A program made the translations under genes and the position numbers. The notes below the pieces were generated by a model. The model made no database searches and was not told the origin of the DNA. It saw nothing but the letters and a program-made list of their open reading frames with translations. Below are positions 44,231-57,673 of a stretch of DNA of 64,000 nucleotides, piece after piece (within the stretch, counting starts at the first letter, position 1; each line of letters starts with the position of its first letter). Origin of the DNA: Cornus controversa (Eukaryota > Streptophyta > Magnoliopsida > Cornales > Cornaceae); assembly GCA_026545225.1 (NCBI GenBank), contig CM048846.1, forward strand, positions 59,648,270 to 59,712,269, written 5' to 3'.

Positions 44231-45563
44231 CTAGTTGCTTTTAAAATTTTTGTACATATTGTATCTTTATTTCACGTTTGCCATGATGTTCTTTTTTTTT
44301 TTTTGAGGATGTAATACCTATAATTTCATCGATAAATACATCTTGTAATTGGGAGTTTTGACATCCGAAAATACTCGAACTTTTGAAAATTTTGTATTAG
44401 GTTAGAACGGTTTACATTTTTGTTCGGTCTATGAATATTGTACAGTTCTTCCCCTAAATTTGTCCTTAACGGCACAAACACGCACGCATGCATTCAATTG
44501 TGGGGTATACATCGTATGGAGAATTTTGAAAATATTTATTTTTATTTGAACTTCTTGAAGAACAAATTACTTTTGAAAAATCTAAAAAAAAAAAGAGAAA
44601 ACAAAACGAATAAATTGGCAATAAGCCTTCTCACTCATTACACCAGGCCTCTGTGCCTCGTGAAGCATAAAGTGTTCGCGTCTAAAAGGTGTGCAAGGTT
44701 GAGCTATAAAAAAAAACAAACAAACAAACAATTGGCTCGTTTAAGTTCGTAACCTAGGGAGCTCGGTTATTAAGTCTGAGAGGTGTTCCTTCACCTACTG
44801 GCCTAAAACCATCCGGTTTGGGAGTCATTGACCCAACACTGTTACATGGGCTTACTAGAGAGCTTAAAGGACTTAGGTAGTGCTTAATATTTGTAAATAT
44901 TTTTGCAGTTAGTATTATGTTTTGGTGATCTGTTTCGGAAAGTTGTTTCTTATTAATATATAAATAAAGAATAATTACCGTATACGGACAAAGCCCAAGA
45001 CAAATAAAACACACTTGATTGTCCAAAAGAAAACAAAAGGCCCAATTTGCTTGACCATAAGCCCAGAGACATTTAAGCCCAAATATAACTCGAGGCCCAC
45101 TCCTACTTCTTCATGATCGATCAATTGTTAATCTCGACTGTAAACAAGAATTAATCAACCTCTCTTGCTCCTCCAGTGGCAGAATATATATATATATATG
45201 TTATATCTTCATGTATAGTGTGTGTGTGTATAACCAACTACGACACACAAGGTTCTTTTGCGCACGTCTGGGTATCACCTACTATTTTTTTGTTTTGATT
45301 TTCAAGATTCCAACACTCTTTTAAAGAATACATCCTTCACCATCAAATCACCAAACTGGGTATGCAGGAAAGCACTCCAATTTCTCCTCCTAAAAAATAA
45401 ATATTAAAATAAGTCCAAAAAGTTTTACAATTTTTTTCAATGAGGTGTATTCATGTACAATTAAGGAATTATTTAGATTCTTTTACTTTTTCTCTATTTT
45501 TATTGTTTTACAAAAATGTAATTTCAATAATTAAAGGTAATTTTATGTAAATTTAAGACTGTG

Positions 45564-45603
<40 letters not shown>

Positions 45604-48012
45604 AGATAGTATATATATATTTTTCTTTAAATCTCTTTTATATAAGAAAATGATATTAATATTATTTTTATAAAATGGGTAATATTGGAAGATAACCAAG
45701 TGGAATTATGAACTTAATTGAAAATTTTAACTAAAAGTAAAATTTAATTATCCTAACAACTTTGTTTAGGACTTATTGGTTTTTACAATTGAAAAGTATG
45801 ACTAATATATAATTTTATTTTAAATATTTTTTAGAAAAAAATTTCAGCTAGTGTTGCTTTTACACTAAAAAAACAAATAAGTTTTATAAAATTTTCAAAA
45901 CACAAACAAGTCCAATCGTGAAAAATATATCCAAATAAGTCCAGACCCAGTGAACCCCTTTCCAGTATTGCATTTTATAACTACATTACCGTTAGTGTCC
46001 TTCCTCGCTAAATACAAAATTTTCTCTATATTTTTAATATTTTTGTAACTAATATCTATTTGAAAAAAACTACTGATTGTTACCAAAATTAATAATCTTA
46101 TAAAAAATTTATAGGACTTATTTGTCTTTAGTGTTTAAAAGTAATACTTATTAGTAATTTTTCCTAAATTATTTCCAGTATTTTTGAATGTTATATTTCA
46201 TATTTCTTTAAAAAATAATCTCAAAAATAAAAAATAAATCTCTATAAATGTGAGACTGTTATCTAAAGAACTTGACAAATTATCTTAATGTATCAAATAT
46301 AACGTGAATTTGAAATAAATATTTTTTTTAAAAAAATTTTATATTCAAAGTTGTTTAGCACAGTGGCTTTGATACCATTTTAAAATAAGAAATCTCTGTA
46401 TTGAAATTATATAAAATGAAATATACATGGAGCCTTCATATAAGCAAAAAAAAAAAAGTCTATACAAGGTAGGTGATAGATGAGATTATACAGGGAAAAT
46501 AGTGGGTGAAATGAACATAGTCCTAATCTGTGTTTAAATTAAATGCGGTTGGCACCCAAAAGTTGCACCATGTGACAACCACCTTGGTTTTGATGAAAAC
46601 GAATGAAAAAGGGTACATAAAAGGATTGTACAAAAAAGGTCTGTGTGGGCCCAAAAATATGAAGTGTGGGCCCAAATATATGCCGGAACAAAAATATGAC
46701 CCAAATAAGGCACAAGTCCGAACACCAGATCAGTCCAACACACCACCCAAAAATTCATCGTTACAAAAATACACCTAATGCTCCGACTGAAAAGATCAAC
46801 CCCAAACAAAAAATAAGACTGCAACAAATTTATCATCACAAGAAAGCCCACCTCATGCTCCAACAGATGAGTCCAAAGAAAGAACCAGTATAAAAGGAGG
46901 ACCACCTCAAAGTGAAGAGGGATCTGTTTCTTTTTCTAAAGTGTTATAAGAAAAGAGAGTTTATTTGACAAGAAAGAAGAATGTTTGTAAAAATGATTGG
47001 AAATTTATAAAAAGCATTCAGTTAAATTAATTACAAATTTTAAGTGTAGGACATGTTAGATCTGTGAGCCCAAAACTAAGAACTGTAATTTTTTGACATC
47101 TACAATAGGTGATATACTTTCCTTGCACATTTAAATTCCAATCTTTCAATTCAACCATTTTTCCTTTCAATTCAATGTTATTTTTATTGCAATTCTTTTA
47201 AAAATCCTTTTCACTAAGGCAAGAAAAAAGAAATACTTTATTCAACAAAATTCACAATCTCTTTGAGCCGATTAAACGGCTCTAACACGCCCGCAACACA
47301 GATTGACGATAATTGACCAACCTAGCCGATTTAGTACGGGCTGATTTAAATTAACCAGCCCAGCCGATCTATTAATCGAACATATACATGTGCAAAATGT
47401 GTCATATACATTAACAGATTTGAAGATCCAGAGCTCCAATGGCGTCATTGTTGTCGCCAGTGCACTAAATCTTCAAATTCACAATTGAATATGATGTTCA
47501 GAGAGATAGAGAGGAATTACAAGGCCAGTAATGCCACAATTATGAACAGGGGTCATGATATATATATATATAACAGTGAGAAAATGGCAAGTTTAGTAAA
47601 TAATAAATTGGAATGACAATTTGTGAGCTAGGCATATATCCTCCAGTCCAGTCCTCCACACCCCATTAATTAATTGGTTTATAATTATATATGTGGTGGG
47701 GTGGGTGTCTAGCATTACCATTAGCATGAAGGTGGATAAGCTACTTATATTAATTAGGTTTTGGGACAAAATTAAAAAGAAAATGGAGGTGCGTTACTAA
47801 TTACGTACCTCTGTTGTCTTGAATTAAAATAAGTGTCTCGTCTCCTACAGAAGAACAAGTGTAGTGTATGTTCAATTTATCATCAATTGAGCTCTTGCTA
47901 CGACATGTCTATGTCTGTCTGAAATTAAGCATTAAGCTTAACTGTGACGCTTGTTACAAGTGAAACACAAGGTATCACAAATAATATCCACTACAAAGGA
48001 AACAGCTTTCGC

Positions 48013-48044
<32 letters not shown>

Positions 48045-48174
48045 GGTAACGATAAAAAAGAGCCTCAATCTGGTTACATCTTCTGTAAAATCATTTTTCA
48101 GAGAGTGTGAACCACAAGCAATAAACCAAAAAACTATGGCACAATTGAATTGATGCTTACCTTAACAAGTACTC
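44231..48174. other. AT-rich intergenic region 3' of the POLAR-like gene
   Basis: No gene recognised. Contents: homopolymer and (CAAA)n stretches near 44585-44730, short TA runs near 45187, a 37-base TA run at 45565-45601, TA runs near 47562 and 48019. The right-hand ~300 bases may include the 3' untranslated region of the neighbouring gene. Frames such as 46534-46905 lack any family resemblance. Confidence 0.5.
45565..45601. repeat. (TA)n microsatellite
   Basis: 37-base TA run. Confidence 0.95.
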
Positions 48175-51100
48175 TTAATAGTTTGAGTCTGGAAGATGCT
48201 GAGAAATGAGTCGTGCAGTGTCTTTCCAAAAAGAAACCTCTTTTTCCTTCTCATCAAGTCTGAGCCTCGCACATTCTAAAGCAGCTTCCAGCTCTTTTAT
48301 TCTTTCTTGCTGTCTTGCCTCCACAAGTTGATGCAACCTCTTCTCTAGTTCGTTCGGAGGAACCAGCCAGTGTTCTCTGGTGCCATCCTCTGGAGGCTCG
48401 TCTACTACTTCTGCACATCCGCTGAAGCTTTCTTCAGGACCAATATCCTCGAAAGGCATCATCTGCCAATTTAAGCTTTAGATGCAGCAGCAAGGAAAGA
48501 TACAGATTGAACAAGAAAAACTGAAACCACAAATCTAGTAGAATGAAGCAAAAATTGTTTTCTCTGAGTGAGACAGTATGTGGTAATTGAAAGTATATAG
48601 TATAAGACATGTTTAAAGTATTCTCCTACTCAATCCTGTGCCTGGTGCTTAATTAAAAACAATTAAGTTTATCATTTGTCCACGATAAACGATGTAAGCT
48701 ACTTTTCTCATGGAAGTTCCATTCAACAAAATAGGCTGGCCTCCAATACTCATCAAAAACATCTTTATGCATAGTCTCAACCAACATATATAACGAGATA
48801 ACAATTGGGTCAGAACCATTCTCATATGATCATCCCACATGAGGGACCTGTCAAGTAAGTGTCAAACAAAGAAGATGATATGGAAAACTACCAAAGAAGC
48901 AAAAAATTGGAGGGCAACACAATTCTGCAGTCCCTAGTACTCACTCCTCACCAAAATCTAAACAGAAACAAATATAGACATAAAGAATAATCTGATTTTT
49001 TTTTTAAATTCAGACCAAATATACATCAGAGAACTTGGTTTATTAAGATTAGATGACGAGAAACATTGTGGGACAACTTGATAATTAGCAGGAGCAAAAC
49101 AATGAAGAACATCTAGAAATTAGAACCACCTTCTCTTGGAAACATCCCCACCTATATATCATTAACATTCTAATCTTGATAATTGGTAAAGGCTCAAGGC
49201 GCCTTGAGCCTTTAACAACTATGAGCAAGGGTGATCCCCTTTAATATTGCACCTTTTGAAGCTATGACCATCTACTTTCATTTGTTTACTGCAGGACTTG
49301 TCTTGTTTTAAGATTGATCGACTGGAATCCTATTTCCACAACACTTATTTCGATTTTATTTCTATATAGTTAGTATAAATAGATTAGTATATATTGCTCT
49401 TATGGAAATAACAGCAAGAGTGATCATCATTAATATTGCATCTTTGAAGCTATGTTGAGGACAGATCTCACAAGCTGTTATTGTTGAATAAATAAATGTC
49501 TTGAAATTATAGCACAAATGAGAATCCAACAAAAGGAGTAAACGGTAGTTTTTTTTCTTCTTCTAATTAATGCTTATAACAGAAAGTAACATGCCCTATT
49601 TATTTGATGAAGCAAATTTTGTGCTATGATCAGTCATCAACTATAAATGGTATTCAAAAAGTGGGCAAACATGACTTGGTTTGGACTCAACTTTGATGGC
49701 AAGTGCTACTGAAACTGTGAGGTAAAACTTCACTTGATTAAGCTAGTGCTGTCGTTTTATCTTCATCTTCACTCTCCAAAACAGACAGAGAACAAGAGAG
49801 GAAACTGGTGACATAAAACTACAGAGAGAGAGAGTAATTTCTTTGTGAAATTTTAAGCAGGTACTATTTCCTAGAAAATGAAGCCAAATCTCCATTTCAT
49901 TTGGCCATCATGCCCCTTGTTGTCAACCCATGCACGTGTTAAATCATACTGTACAAAAAGAATTATGCTTAAAAGACACATAGCATCAACTCCTTGGGGG
50001 GGAAGGAGGATGCATGCGCAACGTACCTCCATCCTTTGCTCCTTTGGGTGTTCTGACATAACTTCAGTATCCAAGTGGAGCTGCAAACGTTCTAATTCAA
50101 TTTCAAGTTCTGCCTCAAGCTGATCCATTTCTTTTATGCGTCTTTCTTGTCTAGTTGTATCACAATTCAGGGATTGATTGCATACTGCAGGGGTTTCTGA
50201 ATCTGATGTATTTTCCAACAGGATAAGGTTTTGAAGTGACACATTCTCATTAGTGTGTAAACTTTCTTGACCATCAATGGTGGAGTAAGCAACATTATCA
50301 ATCGAATCAGATGTTTTTGAGAGTATATCTGTTCTTTGGCTTTGCAGTTCCTCTTTAACATTTTGAAGAAGCATTTCCCTTTGTGTCTGCAACTCCACCA
50401 TCTTACTAAGTTCATTTGTACTTGCAGCAACAAGATAAACCAGACCAAATCCAGCTCCCAAGTTGAAAGAGGCATCCTTAATATATCGGTCTGTATAATA
50501 AATTAAATAATTTAATTGAAAAAATAAAGATGCACAAATATAATTAAGTTCAAAAACGAAAAGATTATGCCATGAACTAAAATTATTATATAAAATTGTC
50601 AAAGCAGAGAAATGTCTTAATTGAGATGCCAGCTGATATATAAAATAATTTTAAAAAGAAAACCAGGAAACTGATGTCACCTATTGGCGTAAAGCTGTTA
50701 ATGATAGTTAAAAGCTAATAACTGACTACACAGCAATTAGTTGGGATAAAGCTTGTGATTGTAATTATCCCTGAGTAAAATTCAGTTCATTGTACTTGTA
50801 AGTAGCCCTATCTAAATTCAATTCACATGCATGAGCATGCGCTAGGACACATACATACACAGAGTAGAGAGATCTGCTAGTTCAATCAGAACTAAAGTGA
50901 AGAATTCCCAACTGTTTAAATATAGATATATATTGCTCCTCATGCTGCAATTACACAATGCGCTCAATATTATCCTATTTACCAGAGGGTAACATTGAAG
51001 TATGTAAGGTTGCAAGGAACACAGAGAAGAACAAATACAACGGTGCCTAGAAAATTAATACACACAACATACGGACATGAACAAACATGTAAAAGCACAT

Positions 51101-52176
51101 GGACAACACAATGTAAACAAATTCTTAAGATGCTCATGCACACACACAAATTGTAAATGACACCCTATTAACTTTCTCTTGGTCAGTACCCTATTAACTT
51201 GCAAAAGCATCTATAATATTTTGAAAAGTTCAATTGATATATAGTGACAACATTAGACATAACTGATTAACAAGAATCAATCAAACCTTGTCAAAACATC
51301 CCAGCAATCTTCTGAATAGTCCAAAATAAGATCTTTAATTTCACCAAACAAAAAATCAAGTTTGTGAAGAGTGACAGTTAGAATCCATGTAGCCGACCCC
51401 AAATGGTAGGGAGAAATATTTATTGAATAGAATAGAAGAGATTAATATATCAAAACATTTCAGACTGAAAACAAAAATTGCAAATGAAACCTATCAGTAA
51501 AACCAGTATCCCATGATCCATATAGGTCACATCTAAAAAGTGAAAATGGACAGCATACCACCACCCACACACACACACACAAAGACCTCAAACATACATA
51601 CACATCCAAAATTCGTAACCAAATTGAATGGTATATGCATATATTTTATATGTATCAGAACCAAATTGAACTTTTGCCCCAAATGTTCAATATGCAAACG
51701 TATAGTCCTTGGCCACCTAATATGTTCAATATCATCTTATTTTTACGACAGACAACTGAGGAGCACATACCAAATCAAACTCAAAACAACAAAGTCTGAT
51801 ACTAAACAATAACATAATCACCTGACATCTCAGCGATCCCGCAATCTCCATTCAGCTCCTCCGAGACCGAAGGCGATGATTCGCCAGTCTGCCCCTTCAT
51901 CGAACACTTTGTCTGTTCCTTTCTCTCTCTACCAAACTCTCCATCCACATTCTCTCTCCCTTCTCTCTCTACTTTATCAATTTTCACCAAACTCTTCTGG
52001 CTCTTCGACTTCTTGCCAGACGACAACCAGCGAGAGAGAATTGACCGCGGTGACAAACACGCGAAGTTTCTGTTATTCTCTCTCCTCCTCCTCCTTTGCC
52101 GGTGAGCGATATCGGTGACGATGGAGTCGCAGAAGTATTCATCGTCGCCGGCTATTAGGAGATCGGCGACTCGCAT
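48175..52176 (-). CDS. POLAR-like protein (stomatal-lineage polarity scaffold family), three exons, 368 aa
   Basis: Exons: 52176-51822, 50490-50027, 48462-48175. Splice sites agree (CAG|GTGATT, TACAG|ACC, GGAG|GTACGT, GGCAG|ATG) and the phases join exactly (355 + 464 nt = 273 codons, then 95 codons and stop). Exon 1 is basic and Ser-rich (PRSILSRWLSSGKKSKSQKS). Exon 2 starts with DASFNLGAGFGLVYLVAAS, then coiled coil (ELSKMVELQTQREMLLQ; LEAELEIELERLQLHL). Exon 3 holds VPPNELEKRLHQLVEARQQE and EVSFWKDTARLISQHLP. These match my memory of the POLAR/POLAR-like family, whose Arabidopsis member is a polarised cortical scaffold for GSK3-type kinases in asymmetric divisions. The only intact host gene here. 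Orthology to POLAR itself versus a paralogue is not settled. Confidence 0.75.
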
Positions 52177-52460
52177 GTGGTGGTTGGTACTTGGTACCGC
52201 AGAAGAGAGAGGGTTTTAAATTTTTTACTAGAGAAGACGACGAGACGATTTTCATATATATAGGTGTGCTCATATAAGCATATATACTCCTATGAATATA
52301 TAGAGAGAGAGAGAGAGTAAATGTGTTGTATGTACATATATATATATATATATATACAGAGAGAGAGAGAGAGAGAGTAAATGTGATGTATGTACATACT
52401 CCGTAATACAGTGACAGTGACAGAGGAGCGTGTTCAAATGATATGGTAGAGAAAATTGGA
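52177..52460 (-). promoter_or_regulatory. probable 5' UTR and proximal promoter of the POLAR-like gene
   Basis: Directly upstream of the exon 1 ATG. Holds a purine-rich leader and a duplicated ~60-base unit: (GA)n, then TAAATGTG, then TGTATGTACATA (52302-52335 and 52358-52400), with a TA run between. GA-rich tracts are common in plant core promoters, but no TATA box position can be fixed. Confidence 0.45.
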
Positions 52461-52671
52461 GGGAAAACTAAAAGGGCAAGTACACTAGTACTTCCAAGGT
52501 TCTATATTTATGATCGTCCAGACAAATCCCAAACAATGGATGATGCAATATAACATTAAGGAAAATATTAGCACGAATTTCCTTCCACAAGATAATGTGA
52601 CACAATTAAAATACAATACATGTTTTAAAATTAAAAAATTATTAAAATTTATGTCAACGTGATTCTCTCTC

Positions 52672-52796
52672 TCCATACATTCTGCAACTTCTCAAATATT
52701 ATTCTATCATACAATTTTGTAAAAGTAGACATCTCTCCATACATACTGCAACTTCTCAAGTATCATTCTATCATACAGTTTTGTAAAAGTAGACAT
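52672..52796 (+). repeat. ~65-bp tandem duplication
   Basis: Two adjacent copies running from CTCCATACAT to AAAGTAGACATC, differing at a handful of bases. About 0.6 kb upstream of the POLAR-like gene. Confidence 0.85.
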
Positions 52797-52869
52797 CATA
52801 AAATAAATGAAGAGATTTAAATAAATGGATTCTTCAGACCCAATTTATCCATTAAAAATTGATATGCTC

Positions 52870-53065
52870 GTGTGTATATATATATATATAAATGTATAGG
52901 AAATGAAGATTTGCTGGTATATATATGTATGCAAGATGGAAATGGAGATTCGCTGGTGTATATATACATGTATATGCATGTGTATGGGAGATGGAGATGT
53001 AGATTTGCAGGTGTATATATACATATATATCTATTTATGTGTGTGTGTGTGTATGAGAGATGAAG
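52870..53065 (+). repeat. degenerate ~60-bp tandem repeat, about three copies
   Basis: Units contain GGAGATGGAGATTTGC-like text followed by GGTGTATATATACAT, ending in a GT run. The open frame across it (Tyr-Ile repeats) is not a gene. Confidence 0.7.
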
Positions 53066-54269
53066 ATGGACATGAAAATTAGTTGGGAAAAAGAGGCAAA
53101 ATATAAAATTAGGTTCTTGAAACCCACTTCATCCCTTAAAATTAATTTATTTTTTTATTTTTTTATTATTTATATATTCAAGATATGTGTTAATATTTGA
53201 TTGGGCCACATCACTTTGAAGAAGGAATTCATTATATGACCTGATCGAGGTAAGCATTGTCCAAGAGAAAAATGGTGAGTTGTTACACTCCTAGGTCCAC
53301 TCAAACATTATCCACAACATAAAACTTAGGAGTAATGTTACACCCCAAGAGGGCTCATGCCTGTTGTCATGCACACCAAAAAAAATGTAAAAAAAATTAT
53401 TATCACACAGAGAATACTAAAATTATCTTACACAAAAAAGTGCGCTCACAAAAGTACTTACAAGGTATTGCATTATAACTGTTGAAATAGTTACTTAAGA
53501 TCGGTGGAAAGATTGAAACTGCTTTTAAACTCACGGTGCTAAGTAACTTTTACTCTTGTGTAAGCATCACATGAAAAAAAGAAAGGCACGATATCCCAAA
53601 AGGTAAAACACACGCGGTCCAAATTGAATGAGGCTTAGGTACTATCCGCTGCCGACCCTCCACCACCACGCCGCCAATACCTAACATCAGCCACCACCAC
53701 TGCCACTACCCACCTCTCTCCAATAACCACCACAGAATCACCCACCTACAAATACAAAAAAAAAATAATAGGACACAAAATTAAAGAGGAGAGATTAACC
53801 CATCAACTCACATTCTCAGTTTTAGATCTGGATTTTTTGAGTTACAAAACATTCAAATATATGTTAATGACTTCAGAGGCTGAGAAGATGTTTACCCAAA
53901 ACGTCGATGGTGGCTTCAGATTTATTAATCGGTAAACCTTAAACTTTATTATTGCACATCTGTTTGGTGATGGACGAAACGAACAAGTATGATTTCACTG
54001 TGCAAAACAAGGAAAAAGATGTGACATTGAACACAAAAGTAGACAACAAGGGAGATTGTGATTTTGCTTGAGAGAGAGAAAAGTGATCGTGATTTTGCTA
54101 GGGTTAGGGGGAGAGAGGCATGATTTTTCAAATAGGTTAAATCATATGACCCGATTAACCAGTTAGAAACGAGTATAATTGTTTTTAGTTTTTTAATATT
54201 TTATAAAAAAATTTGACACGTGTTAACCCTTTGTTGGACCACGTCACCTGGCAACATCAACTTCATTCT
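53066..54269. other. intergenic, nothing recognised
   Basis: AT-rich sequence with a CCACCA-rich stretch at about 53655-53750 and purine runs near 54065-54120. No coding family resemblance or TE termini seen. Confidence 0.4.
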
Positions 54270-54274
54270 ACTAG

Positions 54275-55780
54275 TGATAAGCATTGAATGTTACGCATTC
54301 TAGCCTCTTAACTTATGTATTTTATTCTCTTAGTGATAGATTATTTTGTTATTTTACTTTATTTTAGTGTTTTCTGTATTTTCAGGGCCTTAATGATTAT
54401 TTCAGTTAAAATCATAATTTTAGGCTTTTAAAGAAGACATCCAAGATGGTTAGATGAAGCTTACATCAAGGAAATCCATTCAATCATTTATTTCAACTCA
54501 AATCAGCCCAACGAAGAGGTCCAAGAGAATTACAGCTGCTTAAGAAGGTTTCGGGCCTGAAGCCCAAATTTGCGCATAATACAGTCTTAATCCCGTTTTG
54601 GAAAATGGACCAGAAGTCTTATTTCTGAGCCTTAAATCGACTTAATTGCTATTTAAGTTGAACGAAATTCAATTCTGCACACTTTTGTATTTCACAAAAA
54701 TTCTGTGAATCGGACTTCTAGTGGGTCAAAAGTTGAGCCGAACGTCAGTAGGAAAAATCCATCTGATTAGTGCTGTGGGAAAACCTAATTAATTCCTAAT
54801 TGGATTAGGACTTTGGTGTATTCTCTTGGGGCATAAAGTGAAGGGTTGGAGGCAGAGTTAGGGGGAGATTACAGAGATTGGAGAGTCTGAGAGAGCTTTG
54901 GACAGAACAGAAGACATACTTTGCAGAGCCATTGGAGAACGAAGTCATACGCATAATTCAGGAAGATGAGGCCTTCTTCCTCAACAATTGAAGCTTCTTC
55001 TTCTACCATGAGCGGCTAGTTCATCCACTAGGGTTTTGATGCAGCCCTAACAAAGCATCAATTGTTTGATTGTTTTAATTATTGGGGACCTTTATATACA
55101 TGCATAGATTGTGTAATTTAGAGGATTTTTATTATAGAATTGAGCAATAAAAGTCTTGTAAATTCAATATCAATGATTTCTTATCTTGTCTTAGATATTT
55201 AGTTGTTGTTATTGAACTTAATCTCTCTTATTTTCTGTGATCATGAGAGCGATTATTACACAATGGTAATCACTGAATATTTCATTAAAAGCTTTGATGG
55301 ATTATGCCTAGAGAAGATGAACCATACTGCACCCTAGATTAGAGTAGTTAGGCAGATGGCCCAAGCCAATCGAAGATAGTCCATGACTTAGCCTTAATCA
55401 TATGTTATCTTCTTAACGGATGAAGGTGAGCTTGTAGCCACCAACACCACTTATGCATGATGTAATTCCCCATAGTTGATTCAATTGACCATTGATTGTG
55501 GAGTTAGTGGTGAAGTCAAATACCCTAGATTTCTCTCATATTATCTTCACTTTCTATTTTACTTTAATTTATTTTATTTTACTTTTTAATTAGTTTAAAA
55601 ATCAGAATTCTTTTCTTCTAAATTTAATTAGAATTAATTCCGTATTCCAACTCGTCAAACCATAATCCCTGAGGTACGATACCCCTTTCAATAACCCTAT
55701 TCTGCAAGGAATTCGTTCTATTGCGAAGTGTGAAAATTTTTAATTGATATACTTTTTGAGTCACACTCACACACGAATCA
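54275..55780 (+). mobile_element. solo LTR, TGATAAGC family, subfamily 1
   Basis: 1506 bp, TGATAAGCATTGAATG to CGAATCA, the same length as the minus-strand copy at 29505-31010. Flanks ACTAG (54270-54274) and GCTAG (55781-55785) form a TSD with one mismatch. No internal region. Confidence 0.88.
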
Positions 55781-55785
55781 GCTAG

Positions 55786-56680
55786 GGCAGGACCTAAGCA
55801 TTGTCCATCCAAATCTCTCTGTACAGAGGACATCTTCCAAAACTCCTGACCTACCTCTTTTAATTTGGATTAAAACTCCGACGACATATCTTGGTTCATG
55901 GAAAAAGTTAAGCAAGCATGCAATATAGGGGGGGAAAAATTGCTTAAATATTCAATGTCATTGATGTCTCCAAAAATGGCATTATACAACAAAAAAAAAT
56001 CAAGCATTCACAACTTCCATGTTTACGAGACTGCTCACTTGTAGTAGCTTTAGGGGATACAGATTCATAATTCTACTTTATTTATTAACATGTTCTTTCT
56101 TAGCCTACCAAATTTTCATTTCTTTTGCTCGGACCACCCCTACATAATTAGTTGACTTGCCTTTTCAAAAAACCTAAATATAATTATGGCCATCTCTTTC
56201 ACTTGCTCATTCACAATAGTTATGTCCATACTAATTATTACATCAGTGTTTGAAGTAAAATTCTTTCTATTTAAAAGGCCTTTGAAGAATGCTTTCAATA
56301 AAATATATATTTTTTTAAGAAAGTTATTTAGGAGATGGATTTTTTGAAATTCCTTCCACACTTAAAATAATTTTAACTTGACAATTTTATCCTTAATAAT
56401 TATACTCAATAAAATGGGCAAGTTTCATGAAATAAAAGGAGACAAAATTGTCTATAAAATTTGTTACTTTAAATAATTCTGACTTTCTTCCAAAAATAAG
56501 TTTTTTTAGCTTCCTTTGAATGAATTTTTATGACTTCGACTTTAATTAGAAGTCTTTTTTTTTCTCATTTCACCAAACACTAACATTTTTCTGGAAAGGG
56601 CTTCTTGGGCTTAGAAGCCTGTTTCAATTCTTCAAGGAGGTCCCCCAAACAGGCACTTAATTCGAAAAAAATATCACTTC
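55786..56680. other. intergenic, nothing recognised
   Basis: AT-rich sequence between the solo LTR and the Tat-lineage LTR. No open frame with family resemblance. Confidence 0.4.
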
Positions 56681-57061
56681 CGTAGTCGGAATGGAAGTTG
56701 ACGAAGCACAAATCCCCTTGCGATCCAGGTCAACGCTAACCTGAAAAAGACAAATAAGGGGTAACTGAAAGGGCATCGACGCAGTGTCAGTCGATTACAC
56801 TTCGACGCTCAAGTCAGTTATCGAAAAGACTTTAGAAGCTATAAAGGCACTCAAAGGGTATTAATTGCATAGTTGGAATATGGATCGCCCTTGTATTTAT
56901 AGCAGTTAGACAAGAATGTATCCAAGTAGGAGATTCGCCCTTCAGTTCTCCAGTCTTATCTAGAGATAGAAGAGTCCTAGTCAAATTTTATTTCATCCAC
57001 GTCATACGAATCATAACCGCCCACGTCACCCGACTTATAATTGGAGTCAAACACCTCATCA
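56680..57061 (-). mobile_element. Tat-lineage 3' LTR with preceding polypurine tract
   Basis: On the minus strand an LTR starts TGATGAGGTGTTTGACTCC at 57061, directly after the purine-rich ACAGGGGGCATC (57062-57073). Inside is ACTTGAGCGTCGAAGTG (about 56800-56816), a stretch I associate with LTRs of Tat/Retand-type elements. The LTR 3' end lies near 56680-56700 and is not sharply defined. It belongs to the element whose integrase is at 62905-64000. Confidence 0.6.
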
Positions 57062-57673
57062 GATGCCCCCTGTTCATAAAGGTTGCTAGCTGAACCTTAG
57101 GAACACTCTAATTAGCCTGTTGGGCCGTGAAAATAGACCATTGACCCACGCCCAGCTAAAATTTGTTGAATCTTCACCTCGGACCCTAGGACTCAACCCC
57201 TGACCAGCCAGTTGGCTCTGGGCATCTGGCCTTAACCAGCTTTTGGGGACTGGCCTTGGTTGGCCTCCTTAGCCAGCTTTGGCCAATCACCTTGGCTAGC
57301 CTTGGCCGGGCCAACCTCTTTGGCCTTGGTTTCCCTGGCCTTGGCCGATTTGCTACTCGTTCATTTTTTACGTATTTCCTGATCGTTGGCTATTGAATGT
57401 TGTATTATGACCGTTGCTTCAGATCTAGCCATTTGCAAATAGTTGTTGTTAAGTGAACATTGCAAATGAACGTTGCTCGGTAGTTATGCCTATATAAGCC
57501 CTTTTCCATCCTCATTTGTCTACACACCATCAGCCATTGCATACAAGACTCCATAACCTCCTCTCTTTCTCGCTATCTTTACTTTCTTCAACATAATTTC
57601 CATAAATCATACTTATCACCTTTTGGTCCCTTCTCTTTTATTCACGAAGCCATCGACTTTATCTATTTCTTCA

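Noticed and set aside
46530-46905. Opposite-strand open frames of 123 and 82 residues
   Set aside because: Mutually overlapping shadows without recognisable domain, codon pattern or splice context.
49871-50602. 243-residue minus frame taken as a single-exon gene
   Set aside because: Only 50027-50490 is coding; the ends run into introns, as shown by splice sites and exact phase agreement with exons 1 and 3.
52872-53063. 63-residue frame with Tyr-Ile repeats
   Set aside because: Produced by the degenerate tandem repeat upstream of the POLAR-like gene.
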